In this document: piece after piece, positions 22,788 to 37,700 of the stretch | Numbering within the stretch: position 1 is the first letter of the stretch | Layout: the number at the start of each line of letters is the position of its first letter | Notes under the pieces: generated by a model | Told to the model about the DNA's origin: nothing | Database searches by the model: none | What the model saw: the letters and a program-made list of their open reading frames with translations, nothing else | NCBI GenBank assembly: GCA_023974075.1 | Contig: CM043791.1 | Location: 3,078,509 to 3,142,508 of the forward strand | Source: Chaenocephalus aceratus | Lineage: Eukaryota; Chordata; Actinopteri; Perciformes; Channichthyidae | Reading direction: 5' to 3' | DNA length: 64,000 bases | Position numbers and translations under genes: made by a program

Positions 22788-25700
22788 GTAAACACTGTTT
22801 TGAGCATTATAGAGACATGTGTACATTATTTATGGTATATTGCGGAGTGATGTTCCAGATGTGTTGTTGTGTTCATTCTACTCACGACCACTGTCTGCAC
22901 TCTAATATTAGCTAGGTTAGCTTTTATCAGCACTAGACCAGTCTATAGGTTGGATATGTTTAAAATAAATGTAACTGGGTGCCACATTTGAATTGTGTTG
23001 CATGTCTTTCTGACTGCTGACATAAAGAGCTACGCAACGCTACATGCTAATGCTGGCTAACACGCTAACATCCTCTCTGCTGTTTGAGCTCTTTGTTTGC
23101 TAGGCAGCAGGCTAGCTAGCTAGCCCTACGCTAATTTCCATTTTAGCAGCCCGAGAAACTCATGATACGCGAGCAGTTTGTTCATTTCATTGTTTCAACG
23201 TGACCCTGTCAAACCTCTCAAGATCACGGAAAGGCTAACTTAATATAATAGTCGTTATTAGGTCGTTATGCTTATTATAATGCAAGCTACAGTTAGCAAA
23301 GCTAGTAGCTAACGTTAACCCCTACCCAGTTGTATTGTAAAGACTCAATGGTAAAGGAAATCATACAGTCCTCATGGTGTTGGTTAAATCAATCCGGCTC
23401 AATTGGAAGTTCAACGTGTCGGAATTGGATATTTAGGAATGAGGTATAGTCACATTGAAATACAAACGTTGAACTACCAAGCTGAGGGGATTATTTCCCC
23501 AGTCGGTACACTTCATTTGATATACATCTAATTAAAATGCATTCGGAGCAGATGGCCAAATGTCAGTTAAGTAAACATATGATTCTGTATATTAGTGCTC
23601 AGATGTCTCTTTCCAGAGTGTTTGCCCTCAGTTTGAGGGCAATTGGTTCACCAGTTACTTGTGTCTGTGTGCCCAAGAAGCCTTTGCTTTCTACTCTGTA
23701 GTAAGATGTACAGAAGTACACATTCCTGATCCTTTTTAACCCTGTACAAGTACAATTACTGCACAAGTGCTATCAAATGCGATGCATTGTGCAGACTTCC
23801 ACATCAAGCACTATTGTCACATCAGAAGCAAAAGAAGGATATGTTTTAAGGTAGGATAGAAGTCCAACAACTAAAAAACGACTCTATCAATGAAGTGTAA
23901 TGAATTAAAGAAATTATTCACAGTTGTTCATTTAGGACAGAAGGTTCAACGTTGTTAAGAATAAATCCAATTGACCTGCACTCTTTGTTAGCGCAGAACA
24001 TTTTGATACTCCTTTGTTTTCCTTAGTCAGAATCTACAAATATATGGAGTAAGGTGAACATATAGTTAACCCAGCACACATGTAACAGGATTTCAAAACT
24101 GGGCTAGCGGTAACCCTGACAACGACTCATTGACTATGAGCCTTTGGTGGATGGCTAAACAAAGTTTGCAGGGTTTCCCGCACATAGACTTGACTTGGGC
24201 GTGTCGCCCAGGTATATTTCACGACCCATTTTATTTTGTTTTCATCCGCGTCCACGACGCCACCTGCGATCGATTAACTTGTGGAAAATGATCCCTCGCT
24301 CTACGCCTCCTGTACCCAGTCCCGGACTGGCTATTGGGAGGAGCGGGGGGTTTCCCAGTGGCCTGCCTCACACCGGGTGACTGGCTGTCTACATGATGTG
24401 GTCTGCCTCACACAGGGGGACTGGCTGTCTACATGATGTGGTCTGCCTCACAGGGGGACTGGCTGTCTACATGATGTGGTCTGCCTCACACAGGGGGACT
24501 GGCTGTCTACATGATGTGGTCTGCCTCACACAGGGGGACTGGCTGTCTACATGATGTGGTCTGCCTCACACAGGGGACTGGCTGTCTACATGATGTGGTG
24601 CCTCACAGGGGGACTGGCTGTCTACATGATGTGGTCTGCCTCACAGGGGACTGGCTGTCTACATGATGTGGTCTGCCTCACACAGGGGGACTGGCTGTCT
24701 ACATGATGTGGTCTGCCTCACACAGGGTGACTGGCTGTCTACATGATGTGGCTGCCTCACACAGGGGGACTGGCTGTCTACATGATGTGGCCTGCCTCAC
24801 AGGGTGACTGGCTGTCTACATGATGTGGTCTGCCTCACAGGGGACTGGCTGTCTACATGATGTGGTCTGCCTCACACAGGGTGACTGGCTGTCTACATGA
24901 TGTGGTCTGCCTCACACAGGGGGACTGGCTGTCTACATGATGTGGTCTGCCTCACACAGGGGGACTGGCTGTCTACATGATGTGGTCTGCCTCACACGGG
25001 GACTGGCTGTCTACATGATGTGGCCTGCCTCACAGGGTGACTGGCTGTCTACATGATGTGGTCTGCCTCACACAGGGGGACTGGCTGTCTACATGATGTG
25101 GTCTGCCTCACAGGGGACTGGCTGTCTACATGATGTGGTCTGCCTCACAGGGGACTGGCTGTCTACATGATGTGGTCTGCCTCACACAGGGGGACTGGCT
25201 GTCTACATGATGTGGTCTGCCTCACACAGGGGACTGGCTGTCTACATGATGTGGTCTGCCTCACAGGGTGACTGGCTGTCTACATGATGTGGTCTGCCTC
25301 ACACAGGGGACTGGCTGTCTACATGATGTGGTCTGCCTCACACAGGGGGACTGGCTGTCTACATGATGTGGTCTGCCTCACACGGGGGACTGGCTGTCTA
25401 CATGATGTGGTCTGCCTCACACAGGGGGACTGGCTGTCTACATGATGTGGTCTGCCTCACACAGGGGGACTGGCTGTCTACATGATGTGGTCTGCCTCAC
25501 AGGGGGACTGGCTGTCTACATGATGTGGTCTGCCTCACACAGGGGACTGGCTGTCTACATGATGTGGCCTGCCTCACAGGGGACTGGCTGTCTACATGAT
25601 GTGGTCTGCCTCACAGGGTGACTGGCTGTCTACATGATGTGGTCTGCCTCACAGGGGACTGGCTGTCTACATGATGTGGTCTGCCTCACACAGGGTGACT

Positions 25701-28700
25701 GGCTGTCTACATGATGTGGTCTGCCTCACACAGGGGGACTGGCTGTCTACATGATGTGGTCTGCCTCACACAGGGGGACTGGCTGTCTACATGATGTGGT
25801 CTGCCTCACACAGGGGGACTGGCTGTCTACATGATGTGGTCTGCCTCACACAGGGGGACTGGCTGTCTACATGATGTGGTCTGCCTCACACAGGGGACTG
25901 GCTGTCTACATGATGTGGTCTGCCTCACACAGGGGACTGGCTGTCTACATGATGTGGTCTGCCTCACACAGGGGACTGGCTGTCTACATGATGTGGTCTG
26001 CCTCACACAGGGGACTGGCTGTCTACATGATGTGGTCTGCCTCACACAGGGTGACTGGCTGTCTACATGATGTGGTCTGCCTCACAGGGTGACTGGCTGT
26101 CTACATGATGTGGTCTGCCTCACACAGGGACTGGCTGTCTACATGATGTGGTCTGCCTCACACAGGGGGACTGGCTGTCTACATGATGTGGTCTGCCTCA
26201 CAGGGGACTGGCTGTCTACATGATGTGGTCTGCCTCACACAGGGTGACTGGCTGTCTACATGATGTGGTCTGCCTCACACAGGGGGACTGGCTGTCTACA
26301 TGATGTGGTCTGCCTCACAGGGGACTGGCTGTCTACATGATGTGGTCTGCCTCACACAGGGTGACTGGCTGTCTACATGATGTGGTCTGCCTCACACAGG
26401 GGACTGGCTGTCTACATGATGTGGTCTGCCTCACACAGGGGACTGGCTGTCTACATGATGTGGTCTGCCTCACAGGGGGACTGGCTGTCTACATGATGTG
26501 GTCTGCCTCACACAGGGTGACTGGCTGTCTACATGATGTGGTCTGCCTCACAGGGTGACTGGCTGTCTACATGATGTGGTCTGCCTCACACAGGGTGACT
26601 GGCTGTCTACATGATGTGGTCTGCCTCACACGGGGACTGGCTGTCTACATGATGTGGTCTGCCTCACACAGGGTGACTGGCTGTCTACATGATGTGGTCT
26701 GCCTCACAGGGGACTGGCTGTCTACATGATGTGGTCTGCCTCACACAGGGTGACTGGCTGTCTACATGATGTGGTCTGCCTCACAGGGGGACTGGCTGTC
26801 TACATGATGTGGTCTGCCTCACACAGGGGGACTGGCTGTCTACATGATGTGGTCTGCCTCACACAGGGGGACTGGCTGTCTACATGATGTGGTCTGCCTC
26901 ACAGGGTGACTGGCTGTCTACATGATGTGGTCTGCCTCACACAGGGTGACTGGCTGTCTACATGATGTGGTCTGCCTCACAGGGTGACTGGCTGTCTACA
27001 TGATGTGGTCTGCCTCACAGGGGACTGGCTGTCTACATGATGTGGTCTGCCTCACACAGGGTGACTGGCTGTCTACATGATGTGGTCTGCTGACATGGCC
27101 ACTGTCATACAGATCATAAATCAAAGCCCTTGATTGGTCTCTGTGTGTCATTCAAGCTCGGGACAACCTCAGCTCAGGTGAGGTGAAGGACTCTTGAGTG
27201 TTTAGATAGTAGGGATGCTCCGATCGATATCGGCCAATACTCACTCTTTACCGATCGATCGGTGCTCTCTAAACATGCCGATCGCGAGAGCCGATCGCAT
27301 GACGTAAAATACATGACACTTTTCTCTGTGTGCGGCAAAACAAGCTCGCCAACATGGCTTCACCGGTCTGGCAGTATTTTAAGGTGTCTGACAAAGACAG
27401 TAAAATAGCGGAATGCAACGTGTGTGTGTGAAGCAGAAATCCTGCAGCTCCGCCCGCCGGACCGGTAAGCGGAACGAAAACACACAAGAGTTAGACCTAA
27501 CACACTTAGCTATTTTATCTACCTCCGGAACAAGCTAAACTAGTTATAAATATATTTATTCTTCACTGTCGGGTCACTCATTACTGGATCAGTGAGCTGC
27601 ATGAGATACTGACAGGCTGTCGGGAGAGAGGGAGAGAGGAAAAGAGAGCGCTTCTGCTAATTTCTCCCGTGTTATTCTCCAAAGTGAATGTTAACTTGAA
27701 TAATGTACATAATTTGAATGTAATAATTAAGTTGATTGTTGTTTGTGGAAGCTCCAGTGAATGAGCCCCATTAACTGAGTTTAAACATCACTTTAAATGG
27801 AAGATTTAAAGTGATGCTTAAATCTTCCATTTAGGCCCCGCCCACTCGATCGGATCGGTATCGGCTGATACTGATTCCGGCGATCGGCCCCGAAATTGGC
27901 GATCGGAGCATCCCTATTAGATAGTTAACTTAGTCTAAGTTCTCAGTGGGTCTCAAACGGTTTTGGTCACCATTTATGGAAACACATATTTCCATTTGAG
28001 GGATCAGTGTCTTTTCATATTGGAAATGGTTATGTTATTGGTTATGGACATGATTTTATGATTATTGAATGTATACAGTTCTGTTTCATATAGGTGTTTC
28101 CATAGATCTAGTCTCTTTATTTCCCCCTCAAAGTGCACCAGATTGATGCATTTAACTCCAACATAAAAAAAAAAGCTTGCCTGGGGAGCATGCCCCTGGA
28201 CCCCCCTATGCGGCTTTCACACCAGCGCTTTTCCCTTTCTAGCTCCGAGCGGGAGCTTTTCTGGTTCAGCTCCGGTTTCCCTTTTCTGCTCCCGCTCTGT
28301 TCACACCGCCCAGAGCTGCCGCTGCTGCGTAATGACATCACCGTTTACGTGCCTGCTTCATAAAATCCAAACCGCATGGAAATCCCTCACATCGACAACC
28401 ACAACTAAATAAAACGTATTCAGTTTGAGGTTTTCCATCATTGTGTACAAACTGGAAAAACGCAGGCATTTTGTTGTTGTTCAGGAGGTTGATCCCGCCC
28501 CCGCCTCGACGTAAGAGAGACGTAAGCGACGCCGCCTCTTAGCTCCGAAGCTCTTGCCTCTAGACCGAAACATTTTTGGAGCTGGAAGTGAACCGGATTC
28601 CGGAGCTAAGAGGCGGCGCCTCTGCGGTGTGAACAGGAAAAACCGGTACTTTTCAGGCTCCAGCTCCGAGCCGGAGCTGAAAACGCGTTGGTGTGAAAGC

Positions 28701-31700
28701 GGCACTAGAGGATTTTGACGTCCACCCCCACTTACAATTACATGAATAGGTTCCTAAATACATTAACAATTTTTTTTAAATAGCAACCCATGTTTATTTT
28801 TGGGTAGTAGATTTAAACTAGAGGGCTATCACTATGGGCACTGCCTGTACCTGTTCACTCTGCCATCGCGTGAAGGGTCTGCTAACAAGCGACCAACAGA
28901 AAGGCTCATGTTAATGTTGTTGCACGTCACAAAGGCACGTCAGCTCAACCCCTGCTACCACCACCCCCCCCCCCCCAAGTATATTTCAGATCTGTGGGAA
29001 ACACTGGTTTGGCTGACTTTTTACAGAACCTCTGCGCAGGATGAACCCAGGCTCAGTTTAGACAGGGACACAAGCAACAACATGTGTTTTTCCTTTAAGC
29101 TGGTGTTAAGCTGGGTGTTCTCTGAGAAAGTACATTACATTTCTATTCGAAACTTACACCACCATATAAACGTACAACTGTGTGATGCTTCAATGGGATT
29201 GCTTGTATCTGCTGTATACAAAATAAAAAACTTTAAACATGACATTTCCTGACATTCCTAACATGCCAAGTGAAACATCACGAGGGTTGATATCAGCTAA
29301 TATGAACTTATTGCAGATAAATCGTTGTCGATGATGTAATGCTTTACCCCTATCCGGTTTTTAGAAATGTTGGATTGGCATTCAAACGGATGGCAATGAA
29401 AGGCTTTCCTGTCACTCGCATGGAATAGACACATTTCAAATATTTTATTTAATATTCAAAATGTGGAGCCTCCCTCTGCAGAGTAACTTGTGTTTGAGTG
29501 TATATATGATCTCCTACGGTGCAGATGGACTTGTTTTCTGTGTGGTAAAAATTGCGTGGATGTTTTGCAGGTTTTGGAGAACTTCTCTGATGCACCCATG
29601 ACTCCCAAACAAATCCTCCACGTCATCCAGACCAAGGGGCTGAAGGAAATGCGGTCAGACAGAAACACACACACACACACACACTTACTTCCGTATAGGT
29701 TGTCAGCTACTACTGTTATAAAAGTAACAACTGTTTATAATAAAAGCTGTTCTGTTGAACCTGAATGCAGTAACCTATGTAAGGACTCTTGTGTGGTGGA
29801 GCTATACCTTTTTCAATTGTAGTGTAAAAAATGCCCAGCATTCATTCCAATGTGGATAATTCAATTGAACAACAATTAAACATGTAATTTCAATCAGTGT
29901 GGTTATAACAGATGTTTTTATTTCTTTGACATGGATCTATCAATCAATCTATCTATGGATCACTTGGCCTGCTGCTGACAGGAGGTATGTTGGAGGACCT
30001 TTATTACTTACACTCGTTGTCTGTTTTTCATACCCTCTCATGTTCTCTGGGGTCTATGCTTGGCACAGTGGGTTTGCATCGGTCAGAAATTGGCATTGTT
30101 GGTCATTTGGATGGTTAAGAACACCGCCTGAGGGTTATTTACCGTAACTTTCCTCTTAACTAAGTAATTAACAGCGCATGTGGTCTTTGTGAGAAGAAGC
30201 TGCTGCTGCTGCTGCAGGAGGAGCGCATGCTGCATCATTTCCTCATCGAGAAGCACGTGTTAGGAGCGGCAAATGTTATCCCATCCCATAGATTTACCAA
30301 GTGATAATTTCCCATCCTCATAAGAGTTCCTGAAGTGTCGCAGCAGAGCGCCGTGGGTTCAGCTGTCAGAGGGAAACTGAAACGGCCAGAGAAGTCGTCT
30401 GTTTAGTCACGCTAACCTCAGTCTCTGTTCATGTTTATGCTCCGTGCCCTTATATGCACAATCTATAAGTGTGTTCTGTATATTTATTCAAATTCACAAA
30501 TGACGATTTAATGTTATCAAATATGTCTTACCTTTTTAAAGGAAAAAAGATAAGGTAATAAATGATTATGACAAACAAGGAAATCCAACACAACCACTGA
30601 CCGTTGTTCCTTAAACCTTCTCACTGACTTGGTGACTGGGTAGCACACTAAAGAGGCTTGTATCAAATGTATTTGTGTACAAAAACCTGTCTTTTGAAGG
30701 AATCTTCTGTTAAACGTAGTTCCATACATTTGTTTAATTGAAAATGTGCTTATTCAACGTTTTTTAATAATCAAAATGTATATTCCGTGGCTCAAAAGAA
30801 GAATAAATAACAACAATATAGACAGAAAAACATCATCAATGGTGTTGGCATGGTGAAATTGTTAATCTGAGCGTTGGTGTCGGCTGAGAAATGTGCAATG
30901 GGGGCATCCCTTATTTGTTTTGTCGTATCCGTGCATCAATGTCGTCCAAACTCCGCTTTCTGTAACTTTCTTCATGAAGGACACGGCTATTATGGAAAGC
31001 TTTCTGACTTTCTGACAAGCACTTGGTAGCATTGCAGGTGTTCTTATCTGAATGTGTTGTGTGTGTGTGTGTGTAGTGGTACAGCACCTCTGGCCTGTCT
31101 GGTCACGATGCTGCACTCCCAGGTGAGGGGAGACCGAGTGAAGAACAGCATCTTCTTCAAGCTGCCGGGGCGGATGAGCCTGTTCACCCTAAAGGTACAC
31201 ATACACCATCCTCTTCACGCTGAATGCTTCTCTCCCGCTGCCTGCATGTCTTCATGGAAATACACATTACTATTCATAATTGGTATCTTCAAAATCATCT
31301 GAAAATAAATGTAATAAATAATACTGTAGGATTACAATGTATTCATAAAGATGGACATATTAAAGGTAGACTTACTGCCTGGATTTGCTTTTTATTTTCG
31401 CTCTTTCTTTCTTTATTTAAATAAATGTTTTTAATGCAGTAGGCGGACACCTGATTCATTCAAACGAAAAATACACTTTTATTTTAATTCATATATTAAA
31501 ATTGATGTTGAGGTCATCCAAAAGTAACGGAAATTAATCCGGTACATTACATTCATATTGTGATACTCAGACTCGTTTCCTTTTTATTTACAGGTTACTA
31601 GTCATTTATACATTGTTAAAGTAACCCTCCCCACCCTGATGATACTATTAAAGATGATACAGATAAACACAGTTGGACCCGTTGGGTAATCTATTCCTGT

Positions 31701-34700
31701 TTTGGAATGAGTGTCACACATGATGATGCGTGACCTCACAAACGACTTGAAGGATACAGTCTTCTGAGAACATGCAGTTGTTCTCCACACTCTGTAGAAG
31801 AACGCCCTCCAGTGGACAAAGACCACATCAGAGTCGGAGCCCACTGATCCAGCCAGCAGCACGGCCCCAGCTTCCAGCACCTCTGCAGCGGGTACAGCGG
31901 CCACCGTCGGCCCCAATGAGGCCACTGGGCAGGAGAGCTGCGACTCCACCGAGACCACCGCTGCTGCAAGTGGAGACAATGACGGTAACACTACGACAAC
32001 ACACCTCGCAGTACAGACATCAGAGGCCTCCATTACTGTGGGGTCGCCAATCCATGACTTAAAACACTTATTTTAATTTTTAATTTTATATACTCTTAAT
32101 CGTCCACAGAGGGGAAATGTACATTATGCATTTGACCCGTCCTAGTGTTAGGAGCATTATAAATTGAAGGCGTGTTAAAAGACATGGCCTACCATGCTCA
32201 CGTTGAGCCTCATATTTTGCGGTATTCCATAATTGTCATCACATTTAGCTGACGCTTTCATCCAAGTGACTTACAATAAGTGCCATCAACCATGAGGAGA
32301 CATGTTCAAACAAAAACAATCCTGCAAGTACATTGTTGTGTTCTTTAATAATACACTTGTCTTGCATGCGGCTTTTCAGTCTGCAACAGGAGTGTGTAGA
32401 CTTTCTGCCCTCCTGATCATGGATGCAAACTTTTCACCTTTTGGCGAAATGTGCCATCTTGAATTCAAAATAGGTTAGTTGTGTAGATCAGCAATACAAT
32501 AATAATTAATTAACGGCAAATGCTGCGGCTGCAAGGCATTGTGGGGCAGCATTTTCTCCTCTCCTTTCGTAAAGGGCGGTCCAGTGGTTCCTAAGCTAAA
32601 GGAGGTTATAAAGGACGTTTCAAACCTCCTTTCCTTTCATCTAGAGCAGGGGTTTTCAAAGTGTGGGAAGGGGAGCCTCCCCTCAGAGAACATAAGAACA
32701 GCCGCGCCCCCCCTCCCAATTATTATTGCTATTATTATTGTTGCTATAATGCAGGGGTATTCAATTGCATTTCAATGAGGTCCAGTAAGAGAAAATGTCA
32801 TTAAATGCTCTGTTTTCGCTGTCTAGCTTTCTCTTTTTTGAGCACGCCATTTGGAATGACTCACTGCTGTTTCTCTCTTCTCGTCTCTGTGTGTGTTTGA
32901 ATCTATCGTGCTGACTCACTGGCTGCACCGATTTGATTGGCTGAGTAGCGTCACCTCCTTAAAACATTAAACAATAACTTTTTTTAACCTTTTTATCTTT
33001 ATGCTTTACATATTTTTTTAAAACATTTTTAATATCGTGGATAAATCTTTATATGCTCCCGGCAACACACTGAACGACAACTTTGCCTCCTTATTACACT
33101 CACCCCTACTTTAGTGGGAACAATGATGATGGCGGATGATGATGCGGGGATGCAATGTAGACAGGAATACATTTGGAAAACCCGCATTCACACAGGTAGG
33201 TGGAGGGAATGAGCACTTTTACAACCTTTTTGGCGAGGTGGGGGAACTCGGTCTCCACAGACAGCCAAAAGTGTGCAAGTGACACTTTACTCGTCTTTTT
33301 CTCGTTATTTGTTTCTCACGCTGCGCCTCCCCTGAAGCTCTCTGGTGCCCCCCAGGGAGGTGCGCCTCACACTTTGAAAACCGCTGCTCGAGAGAATTCG
33401 AACGGCTCTTATCATGGCTGCCACTGAGGTACTTCCGGGTCATTTCACTCCGTTAGGAAGGTTCCTAAGCAAAACGGACTATTCGACCGCAACCTTGGAT
33501 TAATGATGTGAAATATAAACAACTCTTAAATCAGACTTTAGTTGCACCTGAGTACAATTCAGTGAAGGTGATTGTCAAGTGCCAACAATCAGGCGAGATA
33601 TTTGATAGTGGGTGCTTGAGAAGACAAAAAATGTATCTGCAGATCCCTATAAAGCATATTCATTACTCGTTATTCTCTAATCGTTCATTAAAAACTGTAT
33701 ATAATATGTCACAAACTGCACGCCAAAGGACCCTGACCAAGCGTTGCTATTGGACTATCAGGGTGTGAGACTGTTGATTTTTCTGCTGCTTCGTTTCACT
33801 TCAAAAACATACACTCGCTCACTCGACCATGCACACACACATGCACGCGCCACACCCCTCTCTCCAGTGGCGGCCGGCCCCCCCCCCCTCTTCCCTCATT
33901 TTAGATTGTCATTAAAATAAAATAAATACAAATATTTTTTATTTTTAATAAACAAGGTACATATTATATAGTTGGTATCAGAAACATTTATAATCGACAA
34001 TAAAATCTCGTTTAAATTGTGTTAGGATGTCTAAAGTTACTGATAAGTCATGTGTTTCCTGCCTGGCCACAGAAATCTTTGCCCTCTCTCGCCTGGGCTC
34101 TAAGAAAAGAGCCCTAAGTGCAGCAGCAGCCAACCAAGTGCTGACTGTTGCTACCTGAAAAGTACTATGCCGCCGAAACATAATTTCAGCCAATCAGCGT
34201 CGTCGGATCTGATGGTCCAAGGGCCACAATTTCAGCGCCCGGCCCAAGGCAGTCTGTGAGTTGTTTTGACTCGTATCCAAGGAGACAAAACGGGGAGCTG
34301 TCATACACTCTGGAAGCTATCATTAGCAGCTAATAGGAAAACTCAGTTTTTACATACAAATTGAATTATGGATTTTCAATAATTTTTTCAAAGTGACAGA
34401 CACATTGGATTAACCTTCAGCCACGTTTTTCTCGTTTTAATGCCAATTAACACAACTTCTGGTCAGAATAACAGCAAAAGGTGAGCATATCTCTGTGTTT
34501 TGCTACCTAAAGTTACATCGTGTGATGTCTGTATTTGCTTCTCCTGTCGCGAGTTCTGATCGCTCAGTGATGATACTTATATTTCTAGAATCTGTGGAAT
34601 CTCAGCTTGGTAGCATAAGCTTGTTTGTGCATATCCGATAAGTATATCGATCGAACATCACCAGAAGTCATAATTTAAGGGGTAATTTCTCCATTTTTTT

Positions 34701-37700
34701 GAGCATCCCCCCGGACCCCCCTAGTATTGTTTGGTGACCATTTCCACAGCCCCGCCTAAAATATTTTCCGCCACTGCCTCTCTCTCTCTTAAAGGGATAG
34801 CGATCTCACTCGGCATGACCCTCCGACTCACGGACTGACGAACGATTTTCTTTTTGATATTCTGTATCTTATTAGTCAAATAAACCTACCATTACAATTA
34901 GGGATGCCCCGATCGATGGCCGATATTCACTCTCTGCCGATCGATCGGTGCTCTCTATAAAGGCCAATCGGGAGAGCCGATCACATGACGTAAAATACAT
35001 GACACCTTTCTCTGTGCGCGGCAAAACAAGCTCGCCAAAACCGGTGAGCAGAGCAACACACACAAGAGTTAGACCTAACATACTTAGCTATTTGATCTAC
35101 CTCTGGAACAAGCTAAACTAGTTATACATATATTTATTCTTCACTGTCGGGTCACTCGTTACTGGATCAGTGAGCTGCATGAGATACTGACAGGCTGTCA
35201 GGAGAGAGAGAGGGAAAGTGAATGTAAACTTGAATAATGTACATTCAATGCAGGAAGACATTGTATGGAAACTTTGATTCTTTTGAATATGTGGCCCTTC
35301 AGCTGAAATGCTCCTCTCGAGCTCTGTTCCTAAATATCTATAGGCCACCCAAATACTGTGCAAGCTTTTTTGATGACCTTACTGAACTGCTGTCTATAGT
35401 GTATATTGACTTTGACCGTCTAGTCATTGTTGGTGATTTTAACATCCATGTTGACAACCCCCAGGACAGAGGGGCTAAAGAACTGTTTTGTGTTCTTGAT
35501 AGCTATGGACTGACTCAGCATGTGACGGAGCCCACGCACAATAAGGGGCACACTCTGGACTTAATTATCTCAAAGGGTCTGAATATCTCTGAGGTTGTGG
35601 TGACTGATGTTGCACTGTCTGACCATTCCTGTGTTTTCTTTGAGAGCTCTATTTCTGTTCACACAAGTGTTCAAAAAGAGGTAACCACAAAGCGATATTT
35701 AACTGAAAATACTAGGGAAATGTTTACTCAGAATTTTTCTTCCACACTTGCCCCTGCTAACACCTCAGTAAATGAGCTAGTAGATCATTTTAATTCAAAC
35801 ATTAAAAATGTTATAGATGCCATTGTTCCAATTAAGGTAAAGGAAGTGACTGGAAGAAAATATCTCCATGGAGAAAGGCCATGACCGTTAAAACAGAAAA
35901 AAGAGAATGTCGAAAAGCTGAACGCAGGTGGTGAAAAACAAATCTCCAGGTTCACTTTGAAATTTATAAAGAGAGACTTGGCCTTTATAATTTGGAATTG
36001 AAAAACGCACGACAATCATTCTTCTCTGACATCATTACCAAAAACAAAAACGACGCACGTGCCTTGTTTGCTACCGTCGACAGACTAACTAACCCCCCAG
36101 TGTCAGTAGCCTCTGAATTTCTATCCACCAGGGCGTGCAATGATTTTGCCTCCTTTTTCACTGACAAAATTCAGAAAATCAGACAAGCAGTCAGTGCCTC
36201 TGCATCAGGAACAGCAAATGTGTTGTCTCTGTGTCCACTTAACATCAATTCAGACATCATGACACAATTCCATCAGATTAATGATAAAAACCTGGAGGAC
36301 ATTATACAACTTCTGAAATCCTCCTCCTGCTGCCTTGATATTATTCCAACAGGATTTTTCAAAGATGTTTTGCCTTGCATGGCCTCAGAACTACTTCATA
36401 TAGTAAACAAATCTCTTCACTCAGGTATTTTTCCACAGGCCCTGAAAACTGCAGTCATTAAACCGCTCTTAAAAAAGAATAATCTAGATGCTTCAGTAAT
36501 GAACAATTACAGGCCCATATCAAACCTGCCATTTCTAGGTAAAATCATTGAAAAAGTTGTTTTTCAACAGTTGAGTAATTTCTTGCATTTAAATGGTTGT
36601 TTCGATGTGTTCCAGTCAGGCTTTCGTCCAAACCACAGCACTGAGACTGCTCTTGTAAAGGTCTTTAACGACATCCACTTAAACACAGACAGTGGCAGAA
36701 CTTCAGTGTTAGTATTATTAGATCTCAGTGCTGCGTTTGACACTGTTGACCACAGCATATTACTGGACCGACTGGAAAACTGGGTGGGACTTTCGGAAAC
36801 AGTTCTAAATTGGTTTAAATCCTACTTAAAGGACAGAAACAACTTTGTTTCTATCGGTAAATACACATCTGAGTTGACAAATATGACATGTGGGGTTCCT
36901 CAAGGCTCCATCTTGGGGCCTCTTCTCTTTAACATCTACATGCTACCACTGGCTCAGATAATGAAGAACAACAAAATAATAATATGTGTCAGAGCTTTCT
37001 GCAATTAAACAAAAGATAAAACTGAGGTAATGGTTTTTGGAGCCAAGGCAGAAACGTATAAAAGTTAGCGCTGAGCTTCAGTGTGCAATGTTCAAAACAA
37101 CAGATAAAGCCAGAAATCTAGGTGTAGTCATGGACTCTGACCTGAGTTTCAACAGTCACATTAAAACAGTTACTAAATCAGCCTACTATCACCTAAAGAA
37201 ACATATCTAGGATTAAAAGACTAATGTCACAGCAGGATTTGGAAAAACTTGTCCATGCCTTTATCTTCAGTAGACTCGACTACTGCAATGGTGTCTTCAC
37301 AGGTCTCACTAAAAAATCTATTAGAAAGCTGCAGCTGATTCAGAACGCCGCTGCTCGAGTCCTCACTGACACTAAGAAAGTGGATCACATCACTCCTGTT
37401 CTGAAGTCTTTACACTGGCTTCCTGTGTGTCAAAGAATAGATTTCAAAATACTGCTGCTGGTTTATAAAGCACTGAATGGTTTAGGCCCAAAATACATTA
37501 CTGATCTCCTGCTAAACGATGAACCATCCAGATCTCTCAGGTCTTCAGGGACTGGTCAGCTTTCTGTCCCCAGAGTCAGAACTAAACATGGTAAAGCAGC
37601 GTTCAGTTATTATGCTCCAAATATCTGGAACAAACTCCCAGAAACCTGCAGGTCCGCTGCAACTCTGACTACTTTTAAATCCAGGCTGAAGACTTTTCTT

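Noticed and set aside
25827..26558. Repetitive ORFs (MMWSASHRG..., [12 protein letters not shown]...) in the minisatellite
   Set aside because: The repeat unit of about 40 bp cycles through all frames, so open frames on both strands are a by-product; it is within an intron.
24357..27090. CRISPR-like array
   Set aside because: The repeats are directly contiguous with no unique spacers, and the sequence is vertebrate nuclear DNA.
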